Shown here piece by piece: positions 52,586-63,755 of a stretch of DNA of 64,000 nt (its first letter is position 1; every line of letters begins with the position of its first letter). A program made the translations under genes and the position numbers. Origin of the DNA: Flavobacteriales bacterium. GTDB lineage: Bacteria; Bacteroidota; Bacteroidia; Flavobacteriales_C; GCA-002722245. The notes beneath the pieces are model-generated. The model saw only the letters and a list, made by a program, of their open reading frames with translations, made no database searches and was not told the origin of the DNA. Location: contig JAHEZL010000023.1 of NCBI GenBank assembly GCA_023251095.1, positions 17,797-81,796 of the forward strand, read 5' to 3'.

Positions 52586-55500
52586 TTAATGGGATTCCAT
52601 TAATTCAGCCATGTTCTCGGGCTCTTGATATTCTTTGATCAATCTTTTTGCATCTTTATTTTTGATTTGTTTTCCCCAAACATCAAAAACCAAATACATA
52701 CACGGAACAACAATCAAAGTTAAAAGCATGGAACTTGTTAATCCGCCTATCAATACCCAGGCTAAACCACTCTTCCATTCTGCTCCTGCACCACTCGACA
52801 AAGCAATTGGCATCATCCCTACTATCATGGATAAGGTGGTCATCAAAATCGGACGCATTCTTATTTTTCCTGCCAGTATTAATGCTTCCACAGTATTACG
52901 TCCTTCTTTCTTCATTTGATTGGTAAAATCAACCAGCAAAATCGCATTCTTCGCCACCAAACCAATCAGCATGATCATACCAAGGATAGCAAAAATACTC
53001 AATGGCTGACCGGAAAGTGCCAGTGCCAATAAGGCTCCTACAATCGCCAATGGAATAGAGAACAATACCACCAACGGATATTTATAAGAATCATACAAAG
53101 CCACCATAATCAGGTACACAAATAAAATAGAGGCCAGCAAAGCAAAGCCCAGATTTCCTCCCGCTTCCTTCATGTTTTTTACGTTACCATCAAAGGCTAC
53201 CGTAATCCCCACCGGAGGTTTTTTAGTTTTAGTAAAATACACTTCCAGCTCATCACTCACATCACCGCTGGAACGACCAATCACCTGCGACTGCACAGTT
53301 ACCGATGAAACACGGTTTTTGCGCTCCAGTTTGGATGTTCCTGTTTTTTGAACAATGTTGGCAAACTGTCCCAACTGAATTGCATCTCCCCTGTTATTGA
53401 TAAAAGTCATGGAAGATAAATCGGCAATATTCTTCCTGTCGAACATATCGTACATAATATTGATGTCGTATTCTCTTCCGTTCTCAGTGTACTGATTATT
53501 GGTATTTCCGTTGAAGGCGGTTTGCATCGACATACCTACCACATCCAGCGACAAACCAAGATTCGCCATTTTATCGCGATCCACCACCACTGTAATTTCA
53601 GGGTTGCCGACTTCAATAGATAATTTCACCTCGGAAGTTCCTTTGATGTGTTTTAATTTATCTACCAGAATATTGGCATAGCCAAATAAAGAATCCAGAT
53701 TATTTCCTGCCACCAACACTTGAATAGCCGCCTGATTCGCTGTTCCCATAATACTCACCTCACTGGAACTTACTTTCACACCAGGCAACATTTCTTGCAG
53801 TTTTGTTTTGGTTACTGCAGAATAAATATCGGTAGTCATTTTTCTTTCTTCTTTCGGAATCAGTTTGACGTTGATTTCCGCAGCGTTTGTTAAAGATTGT
53901 GATCCTGTCATCTGTCCGCTCAACGTTCCTATACTCGAGAAAACACCAATTACTTCCGGATTTTTGTGCAGATACTCTTCTACTTTTTGCGCTACCTGAT
54001 TGGTTTGTTGTAAGGTGGCTTCCTTAGGTAATTCGAGCTGAATAATAAATTCACCTCTGTCACCTCTGCTCACAAATTCTTTACCGATAAAACCTTTGCC
54101 CACCAGCATGAAAGAACCAATCAACAAAGGAATAGTAATTAAGAAAATAGTGACGCGCTTATGGCGCAAAGCCCATTTCAACATGATGGAAAAAGTCTCG
54201 GTAAAAGCATGCACTCCTCTTTCAAACCACAATAAAAATCTACCGAAATATTTTTTAGGATTCAGTTTTTCAACCTTCGCCATGCGTGATGCCAGCAAAG
54301 GAGTTAAAGTGAACGACACGAATAAACTCATTAAAGTTGCCAGTACAATCACCACCGAAAATTGTGATAACAAGTTGGAAATAATTCCGCCTACAAAAGT
54401 CAGCGGAAGAAAAACCACCACGTCTACCAAAGTAATTGCGAGCGCTGTAAATCCAATTTCACTTCTTCCTTTGATCGCTGCAACACGCGGTTCATCACCT
54501 TTTTCCAAATGACGATAAATATTTTCAAGCACCACAATGGAGTCGTCCACGAGGATACCTACCACGAGTGACATCGCTAATAAAGTCATCAGGTTTAAGC
54601 TATAGCCTAAAAGATTGATGGCAATGAAAACCGACACCAATGAAGCCGGAATGGCAATCATCACGATCAATGAATTTCTAACGCTGTGCAGAAAAAGCAA
54701 CATACACGCTGCTACGATAATTACCGCCAAACCTAAATCCACCAAAGCACCATCAGCAGCTTTCATAATGAAAGTAGAAGAATCCTGCGCCACATAAAAT
54801 TTCAAACCTTCTTTGGCAAACATACCTTCCAACTCCTTCATCTGTTCCATTTCTTTTTGGGCCAGTTCCACTGTATTCGCGTCGGTTTGCTTTTGTATGC
54901 TCAGCATCAAAGCGCCTCGTCCGTCAATTCTTCCAAAGGATTTTATTTCTTTGGTACCATCTTCTATCGAGGCAATATCTTTCAAACGAATGAGTGAATT
55001 TGTTTTTTTGTCGGTACCTACTACAATGTTTTCCAGCTCGGTCATCGACTGGTATTTTCCGGCCAGACGGATTAAAATCTGACGCTCATTGTTTTTGATT
55101 TTACCCGTTGGAAAATCCAGGTTGGAAACTGCAATGGCCTGGTTGATCTGCAACAAAGAAATTTTATACAAATCGGCTTTTTCACGATTCACATTGATTT
55201 TAATTTCCCTCTGCTCTCCGCCTGTGGTAGATACTTTAGCAGCACCAGTGACTTTTCCTAAAGAAGGAACCACAATGTTTTTTACAATATCATACAGTTG
55301 TCGCGGCGGAACTTTTGCCGATACGCCAATGCTCAATATCGGCATCTCATCAAAGGAAATTTTTTGAATCACCGGCGACAAAACTTCGTCAGGTAATTGA
55401 GAAGTAATGGCATTGATTTTTCTTTGCGCATCCTGCAAAATTAAATCGGTATTGCTGTTTTGCTTGAGTTGTAAAACCACCATCGACAAGCCTTCCTGCG

Positions 55501-55750
55501 ACACTGATTTTATATCGTCGAGATTTTCCAGCGAAGCAATCGCATCTTCAATTTTTTTGGTCACTGAGTTCTCTACCTCCGATGGTGCTGCACCGGGATA
55601 CACTGTCATTACAGTGATTACAGGCATTGACATTTTCGGCATGAGCTCGTAGCTTAATTTGGAATAACTTAATATTCCAAGGAAAGCGAGCACTGAGAAA
55701 ATCACTACAATGAGTGAAGGTCTCTTAACTGCTAATTCGGTTATCGACAT
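52586..55750 (-). CDS. RND-family efflux pump, inner membrane permease (HAE1-like)
   Basis: The protein has 1054 residues, the normal length for RND multidrug transporters. It has the N-terminal signature MSITELAVKRPSLIVVIFSVLAFLGILSYSKL, the PGAAPSEVENSVTKKIE pore-domain motif, twelve predicted membrane segments in two halves, and the proton-relay aspartates D402 and D403 (VVGILVDDSIVVLENIYRH). With the adaptor and TolC-like genes just upstream it forms a tripartite pump across both membranes, driven by the proton gradient. Substrates cannot be predicted. It begins 15 bp after the adaptor gene and is the last gene of the operon. Confidence 0.95.
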   Translation of the reverse strand: MSITELAVKRPSLIVVIFSVLAFLGILSYSKLSYELMPKMSMPVITVMTVYPGAAPSEVENSVTKKIEDAIASLENLDDIKSVSQEGLSMVVLQLKQNSNTDLILQDAQRKINAITSQLPDEVLSPVIQKISFDEMPILSIGVSAKVPPRQLYDIVKNIVVPSLGKVTGAAKVSTTGGEQREIKINVNREKADLYKISLLQINQAIAVSNLDFPTGKIKNNERQILIRLAGKYQSMTELENIVVGTDKKTNSLIRLKDIASIEDGTKEIKSFGRIDGRGALMLSIQKQTDANTVELAQKEMEQMKELEGMFAKEGLKFYVAQDSSTFIMKAADGALVDLGLAVIIVAACMLLFLHSVRNSLIVMIAIPASLVSVFIAINLLGYSLNLMTLLAMSLVVGILVDDSIVVLENIYRHLEKGDEPRVAAIKGRSEIGFTALAITLVDVVVFLPLTFVGGIISNLLSQFSVVIVLATLMSLFVSFTLTPLLASRMAKVEKLNPKKYFGRFLLWFERGVHAFTETFSIMLKWALRHKRVTIFLITIPLLIGSFMLVGKGFIGKEFVSRGDRGEFIIQLELPKEATLQQTNQVAQKVEEYLHKNPEVIGVFSSIGTLSGQMTGSQSLTNAAEINVKLIPKEERKMTTDIYSAVTKTKLQEMLPGVKVSSSEVSIMGTANQAAIQVLVAGNNLDSLFGYANILVDKLKHIKGTSEVKLSIEVGNPEITVVVDRDKMANLGLSLDVVGMSMQTAFNGNTNNQYTENGREYDINIMYDMFDRKNIADLSSMTFINNRGDAIQLGQFANIVQKTGTSKLERKNRVSSVTVQSQVIGRSSGDVSDELEVYFTKTKKPPVGITVAFDGNVKNMKEAGGNLGFALLASILFVYLIMVALYDSYKYPLVVLFSIPLAIVGALLALALSGQPLSIFAILGMIMLIGLVAKNAILLVDFTNQMKKEGRNTVEALILAGKIRMRPILMTTLSMIVGMMPIALSSGAGAEWKSGLAWVLIGGLTSSMLLTLIVVPCMYLVFDVWGKQIKNKDAKRLIKEYQEPENMAELMESH

Positions 55751-55765
55751 AAAATTTCTTTTTTA

Positions 55766-56836
55766 CTATTTAATGATCTCCACTTTATTTCCTTCGCTCA
55801 AATTCAACTGCCCGCTCACCACCACTATATCATTTATATTGATTCCGCGAATCACTTCCACTTTATCTTCCACACTTAAACCCAAAACAACAGACACCAG
55901 ATGCGCCACTGTATCTTTAGAATTAATAAGATATACTGAAGGGTTTTTCACTCCGCCCAACAAGCTGTTTTTAGGAATCATGATGGCTTGTTTTTCTTCA
56001 CCTGATTTAAAAGAAGCTACACCAGTCATCCCTGCTTTAACAGGATTTTTTTCACTGTTTTCAATCAACAGTTCCACGTCGTATTTTTTTGCGGCATCTG
56101 CTTTTACCGATAAAGCACTTACAGATGCACTATAGTTGGCCTCGCTGAATAAATCTGCTTTCACTTCTGCTTTTCCGCCCTGCTTTATTTTTAAAATTTC
56201 AGCATCGGATAATTTCACCATCATTTTTATTCTGCTCACATCCACGATCTCCGCTATCAAAGAACCGGGCGCAAGATAACTTCCCACTTCCAGTTTTAAA
56301 TTATTGATAGTCCCTGCAATTGGCGCCACAACAGATGAATTACGCGACATGCGTTGCAAAGTATTTAATTTGTTTTTTGCGTTGTTGTAAGCCAGATTAA
56401 TTTCGGCCAATTGTTGTTTTGTTACAGCGCCTTTTTCCGACATACTTTTATAGCGACTTAAATCGTCATCTGCTTTTTGAAAAACTGCTTCTGCTAAAGT
56501 TAAATCGTATTTCACCTGCTCGTCATCCAGCTTAGCAATCAACTGTCCCTGAGCAACAACTTCTCCGTTCTTTACTAAAAGAGAAATAACTCTGCCTTGT
56601 GTTTCAGAAACAAAATTCAATTCTCTGTATGGTAAAAAAGTACCACTCACGGTAAAATTCCCTGATATATTTTCAAGCTTAGCTTTAAGAACCGTAACAG
56701 GAAAAACTGTAATTACAGGATTTGCCAATTCGGTTTTTGCAGCCATGTTTTCTTTATTGGAAGCGAGCTTCCACACAACAAACCCCACTATAAGCAAAGC
56801 TATCGCTACGTTTCTGATAATTTTAAATGATTTCAT
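55766..56836 (-). CDS. RND efflux periplasmic adaptor (membrane fusion protein)
   Basis: The protein has 356 residues. An N-terminal membrane anchor (about 8-25) is followed by the barrel-sandwich/lipoyl half motif (GRVISLLVKNGEVVAQGQLIAKLDD, about 82-106), a helical hairpin (about 107-160) and the returning half (SSVVAPIAGTINNLKLEVGSYLAPGSLIAEI). A beta-barrel domain and a membrane-proximal domain complete it. It links the RND permease to the outer-membrane channel. It lies between the TolC-like gene (16-bp gap) and the RND gene (15-bp gap). Confidence 0.93.
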   Translation of the reverse strand: MKSFKIIRNVAIALLIVGFVVWKLASNKENMAAKTELANPVITVFPVTVLKAKLENISGNFTVSGTFLPYRELNFVSETQGRVISLLVKNGEVVAQGQLIAKLDDEQVKYDLTLAEAVFQKADDDLSRYKSMSEKGAVTKQQLAEINLAYNNAKNKLNTLQRMSRNSSVVAPIAGTINNLKLEVGSYLAPGSLIAEIVDVSRIKMMVKLSDAEILKIKQGGKAEVKADLFSEANYSASVSALSVKADAAKKYDVELLIENSEKNPVKAGMTGVASFKSGEEKQAIMIPKNSLLGGVKNPSVYLINSKDTVAHLVSVVLGLSVEDKVEVIRGININDIVVVSGQLNLSEGNKVEIIK

Positions 56837-56852
56837 ATCTACTATTTATTAA

Positions 56853-58172
56853 TTATTTAGTCAATGATTGTATGTTTCCGTTGTTGTACAACAATTCTAA
56901 TTCTGCTTGTTTTACGCGCACCAAAGCCTGCAAATATCTTGTTTGCGCTTCCTTCATACTGAATTCCATATTCAACAAATCGGAAAGCGTGCTGATGCCT
57001 TCTTTGTATTGCTCCAAAGAAGCGCTGTAAATTTCTTCCGCCATTTTTCTGTTGCTGTCCTGCCCTTGCAGGTCTACCTGATTAAACTTTAGCTTATTCG
57101 TGGCATTAATAATACTCAGTTTAATATTTTCGGAAGCATATTTATGATCTAGCTCCAACTGACTTTGTTGAATTTTAAGTTGGTCAACTTTAAATTTTTT
57201 AGTGAGCCCGTCAAAAATCGGGAAGCTCAATGTTCCTCCTACTACAGAGTTTCCGTACCAATATTTAAATGCAATATTATCATTTTGATAAGACTGCACC
57301 AGATAACTTGCATTGGCTGTTAAGCGTGGATAATAACCCGCCCAGGTTTGTTTGATATTCAAATCATTGAGAATTTTTTGCTGATCGAAAATTTTCAAAT
57401 CTATATTATTCGCAGAAGCGCCCGCAGTGGATTCCTCTATTTTCAATTGCTCTATATTCTGATTTACCGCAATGGATGAATCCAAAGGAATACCCATTTG
57501 AAATTTCAACGCAAGAAAATAATACAGGTAATTATTAGTATTGTTTTGTAACTCTGTTGTAAGATTGTTTTGATTTACCAAAAGTCTTTGGTAATCCATT
57601 TTTTTAACGATACCGTTTTCATACTGAACTTTAGTTGTCGCAACTAAAGCGTCTGTTTTTTTAAGATTTTCTTCTGTGATTTTTCTCTGCTCATTGGCCA
57701 TCTGAATATTATAATAAGCCACTGCAATATTATACGCTACCTGTTGCTCTATTTTTTCTTTGTTAAGCTCGGCTAGATTTCTAGTTTCAGCAGATGCCTT
57801 ATGCGCCAAAAAAAGTGTGCTGTAATCTAAAGTGATGCTTGTATTCACTCCTGCAGAGATATTGTACTGAGTACCGAAACGCACGGGAATATAACCCGAC
57901 TTGCCAACAATAACTCCCGGAATCAGGGAAGTAGCGAGGATAAGGTTATCATTTAAAGTAACCATAGGAGTAATTTGCGGGAATGCCGCAGAAATAACTT
58001 CCCATTCCTTTTGCTTGCTTTTGTCGATTTCCAGTCCCGATTTTTTTATCGTTAAATTATTGTTGAGTCCCAAATCAACACATTGCTTGAGCGTCATTTC
58101 ATCCTGAGCACTCATTTTATTCACCACTATCAGTGTGAGTAAAAGCGATACAAGAAGTTTTCTTTTTTTCAT
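56853..58172 (-). CDS. TolC-family outer membrane efflux protein
   Basis: The protein has 439 residues with a signal peptide (1-22, NKMSAQ). It shows the two-fold outer membrane factor repeat: MTLKQCVDLGLNNNLTIKKSGLEI at the start, a long coiled helix with TTKVQYENGIVKKMDYQRLLVNQNNL, and the second-half equivalent YSASLEQYKEGISTLSDLLNMEFSMKEAQ. It forms the outer-membrane channel of the pump. It follows the TetR gene by 17 bp and precedes the adaptor by 16 bp. Confidence 0.93.
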   Translation of the reverse strand: MKKRKLLVSLLLTLIVVNKMSAQDEMTLKQCVDLGLNNNLTIKKSGLEIDKSKQKEWEVISAAFPQITPMVTLNDNLILATSLIPGVIVGKSGYIPVRFGTQYNISAGVNTSITLDYSTLFLAHKASAETRNLAELNKEKIEQQVAYNIAVAYYNIQMANEQRKITEENLKKTDALVATTKVQYENGIVKKMDYQRLLVNQNNLTTELQNNTNNYLYYFLALKFQMGIPLDSSIAVNQNIEQLKIEESTAGASANNIDLKIFDQQKILNDLNIKQTWAGYYPRLTANASYLVQSYQNDNIAFKYWYGNSVVGGTLSFPIFDGLTKKFKVDQLKIQQSQLELDHKYASENIKLSIINATNKLKFNQVDLQGQDSNRKMAEEIYSASLEQYKEGISTLSDLLNMEFSMKEAQTRYLQALVRVKQAELELLYNNGNIQSLTK

Positions 58173-58189
58173 ATTATTTATTTTTTTCT

Positions 58190-58807
58190 TTAAAAATTCG
58201 TGCTGTTGTTTTTTTCAAAATTCTCCAATAAAGCAATTCCCTTATTCGTGGATATCCCGCGGGCAAAAGAAAGCATCATGGTTTGAAAAATTTCTACAAT
58301 GGAATATTTTGAGTTTTCCGACAAATCATTAATCACATATTGAATCTGTCCGATCAATAATCCTGTGACAATTTCCACATTCAACTCTTTTCGAAATAAA
58401 CCCTGCTTGATTCCTTTTTTTATAAATGAACTGATTTCGTTGGCTACAAATTCCTTGAAATATTTTTGCTGAATGGCTGCCACGGAAGGATAATATTTAT
58501 TGATCTCCTTGTGAAAAGAAGGCTTCAGTTGAGAAGCGTCTTTCATCAGCTGTCGGATTTTTGTGAGGAGAACTTCAATTACATTTTCCGAAGTTTTCAC
58601 AATCTCTTTGTGATTCTTCATCTTTATCTCATGGATTTTCTCTACACAATTTACCAGTAATTCTTCCTTGTCCTGAAAATTTTCATACAAGGTTCTTTTA
58701 GAAATACCGCACTGTTTAGCAATCTCATCCATCGTCACAGAACGAATACCCTGCTTCATAAAAAGCTGAATGGCTTCGTCAATGATTCTGTCTTTATACT
58801 TATTCAT
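58190..58807 (-). CDS. TetR-family repressor of the efflux operon
   Basis: The protein has 205 residues. The N-terminal HTH (IQLFMKQGIRSVTMDEIAKQCGISKRTLYENFQDKEELL, about 13-51) is a textbook TetR motif; the rest is the helical ligand-binding and dimer domain. It is the first gene of the operon tetR-tolC-mfp-rnd, 17 bp before the TolC-like gene. A 12-bp perfect inverted repeat 17 bp upstream of its ATG is the likely operator, so I infer autorepression of the whole operon, relieved by a pump substrate. Confidence 0.92.
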   Translation of the reverse strand: MNKYKDRIIDEAIQLFMKQGIRSVTMDEIAKQCGISKRTLYENFQDKEELLVNCVEKIHEIKMKNHKEIVKTSENVIEVLLTKIRQLMKDASQLKPSFHKEINKYYPSVAAIQQKYFKEFVANEISSFIKKGIKQGLFRKELNVEIVTGLLIGQIQYVINDLSENSKYSIVEIFQTMMLSFARGISTNKGIALLENFEKNNSTNF

Positions 58808-58823
58808 GGTGCGACAAAGGAAG

Positions 58824-58853
58824 AGAAAACTTTTGGAACCTCAAAAGTTTTCT
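58824..58853 (-). promoter_or_regulatory. Palindromic operator for the TetR repressor
   Basis: Perfect 12-bp arms AGAAAACTTTTG (58824-58835) and CAAAAGTTTTCT (58842-58853) flank a 6-bp centre. The site lies just upstream of the tetR ATG at 58807. Size and symmetry suit a TetR dimer or dimer pair. Confidence 0.75.
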
Positions 58854-58879
58854 AGGTTTTTTCACCGACAAAAGCATAA

Positions 58880-58908
58880 AAAAAGCACCCGCCAACCGAC
58901 GAGTGCTT
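58880..58908 (-). terminator. Terminator after eno
   Basis: AAGCAC-C-CG pairs with CG-A-GTGCTT (one mismatch) around an 8-nt loop; on the minus strand a run of seven Ts follows. It lies about 20 bp after the eno stop. Confidence 0.78.
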
Positions 58909-58927
58909 CCATTGAACTATAGTGTTC

Positions 58928-60235
<1,308 letters not shown>

Positions 60236-61357
60236 TTACGCTGTTTGTTTGTGTTTAACTGTTGTTAGATTTTTAATAAATTGATCAAATAAATACCTGG
60301 AATCGTGCGGACCAGGTGATGACTCGGGGTGGTATTGTACAGAAAAAACTTTTTTGCTTTTCAAACGCATTCCGGCTAAAGTGCCGTCATTTAAATGCTT
60401 GTGTGTTACTACTACATCGGAGTGAGCCAGAGCTTCTTCCATATTCACACAGAAACCGTGATTTTGAGAAGTGATCTCTCCTTTGTTCGTCTCAAGATTC
60501 AATATCGGATGATTGATTCCTCTGTGACCGTTGTGCATTTTATAAGTAGTGAGTCCCAAAGCCAGACCTATCATTTGATGACCGAGACATATTCCGAATA
60601 CCGGAAGGGTACCGGCAATAATTTTTTTAACTTCTTTAATTACTTCAGGCATCGCTGAAGGATCTCCCGGGCCATTCGACAAGAAAATTCCATCCGGATT
60701 CCATGCCAATAGTTCTTCATGGGAGGCATTATGAGGGAACACTTTAACATAGCAATCTCTTTCGTCCAAACAACGCAAAATACCGGTTTTGATCCCTAAA
60801 TCCAAAGCTGCGATTCTATACTTGGCCGTTTCCTTTCCATAATAGTAGGCTTCCTTTGTAGAAACTTCAGAAGACAATTCCAGTCCATCCATAGAAGGAA
60901 CTTTTGCCAATTTCTTTTTCAATTCTTCAACGTCTAAAATCTCGGAAGAGATGATAGCATTCATTGCTCCTTTGCTGCGGATATGACGAACCAAAGCTCT
61001 TGTATCCACATCACAAATACCAACTACACCTTCATCTTCAAAATATTTTTGAATAGATCTGTCGGCAGCCGGTCTTGAATAAGGGATGCTGAAGTTTTTA
61101 CAAACCAAAGCCGAAATCTTAATGCTTGAAGAATCTGTTTCATCTTTATGGATACCATAATTTCCAATGTGCGCATTGGTAGTCAACATGATCTGACCGA
61201 AATAAGACGGGTCGGTAAAAATTTCCTGATAACCGGTCATCCCTGTATTGAAAGCCAATTCACCTGTTGCTGTACCTACCTTTCCGGCAGCATTACCATA
61301 GTATGCCGTACCATCTTGTAATACTAAAACTGCTTTTTGTTTTTGAATATATTTCAT
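60236..61357 (-). CDS. carA: Carbamoyl-phosphate synthase small subunit
   Basis: The protein has 373 residues. It is the glutamine amidotransferase subunit that hydrolyses glutamine and passes ammonia to CarB for arginine and pyrimidine synthesis. The N-terminal CPSase domain (LVLQDGTAYYGNAAG, TGMTGYQEIFTDPSY) is followed by a class I GATase domain with the nucleophile Cys in FGICLGHQMIG (about 257) and the His-Glu pair in QYHPESSPGPHDS. carB is not in the window. It begins after the terminator of the ribosomal operon and leads eno. Confidence 0.97.
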   Translation of the reverse strand: MKYIQKQKAVLVLQDGTAYYGNAAGKVGTATGELAFNTGMTGYQEIFTDPSYFGQIMLTTNAHIGNYGIHKDETDSSSIKISALVCKNFSIPYSRPAADRSIQKYFEDEGVVGICDVDTRALVRHIRSKGAMNAIISSEILDVEELKKKLAKVPSMDGLELSSEVSTKEAYYYGKETAKYRIAALDLGIKTGILRCLDERDCYVKVFPHNASHEELLAWNPDGIFLSNGPGDPSAMPEVIKEVKKIIAGTLPVFGICLGHQMIGLALGLTTYKMHNGHRGINHPILNLETNKGEITSQNHGFCVNMEEALAHSDVVVTHKHLNDGTLAGMRLKSKKVFSVQYHPESSPGPHDSRYLFDQFIKNLTTVKHKQTA

Positions 61358-61471
61358 CTGTCGCTATTTTCTTTTAATGGTAAGATAGTATACCCCTTTC
61401 TCTTCATCACTTTTTTCGAGACTTTCTGCTTGGGTATTTCATCCTCGTTATTTTTCTTTTTTCCGCACACA

Positions 61472-61507
61472 AAAAAAGGATAAAGTACTGAAACTTTATC
61501 CTTTTTT
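61472..61507 (-). terminator. Terminator of the ribosomal protein/rpoA operon
   Basis: A 15-bp perfect stem pairs AAAAAAGGATAAAGT (61472-61486) with ACTTTATCCTTTTTT (61493-61507), loop ACTGAA, starting 22 bp after the rplQ stop and ending in a T-run on the minus strand. It separates rplQ from carA-eno. Confidence 0.9.
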
Positions 61508-61528
61508 ATGTAAAATACTTTTCAACTA

Positions 61529-62059
61529 TTAATCTTCTTTTTTGTCGTCAGTTGATTTTTTTGCTTTAGCTTTTGGAGCTTTAGCTTCCGGAGCATCTTC
61601 TGCTACAGTAGCATCAGCAACAACCTCAGCCGAATCCGCTTTTTTCTTAGCGCCTCTTCTGCTTTTTTTCTTAGTTGTAGTAGCAGTTGAAGAATAATGT
61701 TCGTTAAAGTCAACCAATTCGATCAAACACATTTCAGCGTTATCACCTAAACGGTTTCCAGTTTTCAAAATTCTGGTATATCCTCCCGGACGATCAGCGA
61801 TTTTTGATGATACTTCACCAAAAAGAACTTTTACTGCTTCTTTATCCTGAAGATATCCGAATACGATTCTTCTTGAATGTTGAGAATCAGTTTTTGCTTT
61901 AGTAAGCAAAGGCTCAACATATTTTCTTAAGGCTTTCGCTTTGGCAACAGTAGTGTTGATTGTTTTGTGTTTAATCAACGACGCAGCCATGTTTGCAAGC
62001 ATCAGACTTCTATGTCCTGCTTGGCGGCCTAAATGGTTTACTTTTTTTGAATGTCTCAT
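61529..62059 (-). CDS. rplQ: 50S ribosomal protein L17
   Basis: The protein has 176 residues. The first 125 or so are the L17 core ([51 protein letters not shown]). A C-terminal extension of about 50 residues rich in K, A and E ([26 protein letters not shown]..) is typical of Bacteroidota L17 and absent from E. coli. It is the last gene of the rpsK-rpsD-rpoA-rplQ operon, 34 bp after rpoA. Confidence 0.98.
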   Translation of the reverse strand: MRHSKKVNHLGRQAGHRSLMLANMAASLIKHKTINTTVAKAKALRKYVEPLLTKAKTDSQHSRRIVFGYLQDKEAVKVLFGEVSSKIADRPGGYTRILKTGNRLGDNAEMCLIELVDFNEHYSSTATTTKKKSRRGAKKKADSAEVVADATVAEDAPEAKAPKAKAKKSTDDKKED

Positions 62060-62093
62060 CTCTCTATTATATAATCAATTGTTCTCTTCGTTC

Positions 62094-63083
62094 TTATTCT
62101 TTATCAAGGTATTTAGCTACATTCATTCCGAATGACAAACCTTTAGTGATTACCAACTCTTCTAACTCAGTCAATGATTTTTTACCAAAGTTTCTGAATT
62201 TTAAGAGGTCGTTTTTGTTGAAAGAAACAAGGTCACCCAAAGTTTCAACATCTGCAGCTTTCAAGCAGTTCAATGCTCTAACTGAAAGATCCATATCAAC
62301 CAATTTGGTTTTCAACAACTGACGCATGTGTAATGAAGTCTCATCAAATTCTTCAGCAGCTGATTTCTCTTCAGTATCCAAAGTGATTTTCTCATCAGAG
62401 AACAACATGAAATGGTGAATCAAAATTTTAGCAGCTTCTTTCAAAGCGTCTTTAGGATGAACTGATCCATCAGTTTTTAAGTTGATGATCAATTTCTCGT
62501 AATCCGTTTTTTGTTCAACACGGTAGTTTTCAATGCTGTACTGAACATTTTTTATTGGAGTAAAGATAGAGTCGATAGCGATAGTACCTGCAGCAGCGTT
62601 AGCTGATTTGTTCTCATCAGCAGGAACATAACCTCTTCCTTTATCAATGTTAACTTCCATTTGTAATTTAACAGAACCTTCCATAGTACAGATTACTAAG
62701 TCAGGGTTCAACACCTGGAAACCAGAAGCAAAAGCTCCGATGTCACCTGCTGTCAATTGTTTTTTACCTGTAAGATTTACTGTTACTTTTTCAGCTTCAG
62801 CATCTTCAATTTGTTTTTTGAAACGAACTTGTTTCAGGTTCAGGATGATTTCAGTTACATCTTCCACTACACCTTTAATGGTAGAGAACTCGTGACTAAC
62901 TCCGTCCATTCTGATAGAAGTGATGGCATATCCTTCCAATGAAGACAATAAAATTCTTCTCAATGCATTACCTACTGTAAGACCGAAACCCGGCTCCAGA
63001 GGACGAAATTCAAAATTACCTTCAAACTCGTCTGAGTTAATCATTACAACGCTATCCGGTTTTTGAAATGCTAAAATTGCCAT
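62094..63083 (-). CDS. rpoA: RNA polymerase alpha subunit
   Basis: The protein has 329 residues, the usual length. The N-terminal assembly domain ([61 protein letters not shown]) is followed by a linker and the C-terminal domain with two helix-hairpin-helix motifs ([45 protein letters not shown]). It forms the dimer platform for RNA polymerase assembly. It lies 32 bp after rpsD and 34 bp before rplQ. Confidence 0.98.
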   Translation of the reverse strand: MAILAFQKPDSVVMINSDEFEGNFEFRPLEPGFGLTVGNALRRILLSSLEGYAITSIRMDGVSHEFSTIKGVVEDVTEIILNLKQVRFKKQIEDAEAEKVTVNLTGKKQLTAGDIGAFASGFQVLNPDLVICTMEGSVKLQMEVNIDKGRGYVPADENKSANAAAGTIAIDSIFTPIKNVQYSIENYRVEQKTDYEKLIINLKTDGSVHPKDALKEAAKILIHHFMLFSDEKITLDTEEKSAAEEFDETSLHMRQLLKTKLVDMDLSVRALNCLKAADVETLGDLVSFNKNDLLKFRNFGKKSLTELEELVITKGLSFGMNVAKYLDKE

Positions 63084-63115
63084 AGATCAAATATTTTAAA
63101 ATTAAAATTAACTTA

Positions 63116-63721
63116 TTATTTAGAATACAACTCCACGATTAAGTGTTCCTTCAAGTTTTCAGGAATTTCTTCTCTCGGAGGGAATTGTAAATATCTTCCG
63201 GATAGCGCGCTTTTGTCGAAATCCATCCATGAGAACTTAGCTGCCGAACTACCTACTGAGTTCACAACGATTTCCAAAGATTTAGATTTTTCTCTAACCG
63301 CAACGATGTCTCCGGGTTTAACCTGGTAAGAAGCGATGTTTACCACTTCACCATTTACAGTGATGTGACGGTGACCTACCAATTGACGGGCTCCTCTTCT
63401 TGTTGGAGAGATTCCCATTCTGTATACAACATTGTCTAATCTTGATTCGCAAAGTTGTAACAAAAGTTCACCGGTAATACCGCTTCTTCTTGCTGCTTCT
63501 TTAAATAAGTTAGCAAATTGTTTTTCCAAAATACCATAAGTATATTTTGCTTTTTGTTTTTCAGCCAACTGAACTGCATAGTCGGATTTTTTTGATTTCG
63601 ACTTTGCGTTACCGTGTTGCCCCGGACCGTAAGGTTTTTTCTCAACCGTTTTGTCTGGACCGAAAATTTGTTCTTTAAATTTTCTTGCAATCTTTGATTT
63701 GGGACCTCTATATCTAGCCAT
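63116..63721 (-). CDS. rpsD: 30S ribosomal protein S4
   Basis: The protein has 201 residues. The start [37 protein letters not shown] is the form without the zinc-binding cysteines. The S4 RNA-binding domain ([52 protein letters not shown]) occupies about residues 93-155. It binds 16S rRNA early in small-subunit assembly. It lies between rpsK and rpoA in the operon. Confidence 0.98.
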   Translation of the reverse strand: MARYRGPKSKIARKFKEQIFGPDKTVEKKPYGPGQHGNAKSKSKKSDYAVQLAEKQKAKYTYGILEKQFANLFKEAARRSGITGELLLQLCESRLDNVVYRMGISPTRRGARQLVGHRHITVNGEVVNIASYQVKPGDIVAVREKSKSLEIVVNSVGSSAAKFSWMDFDKSALSGRYLQFPPREEIPENLKEHLIVELYSK

Positions 63722-63755
63722 ACTATAATTATTCTTTTTTTATAAGCTCTATTAA

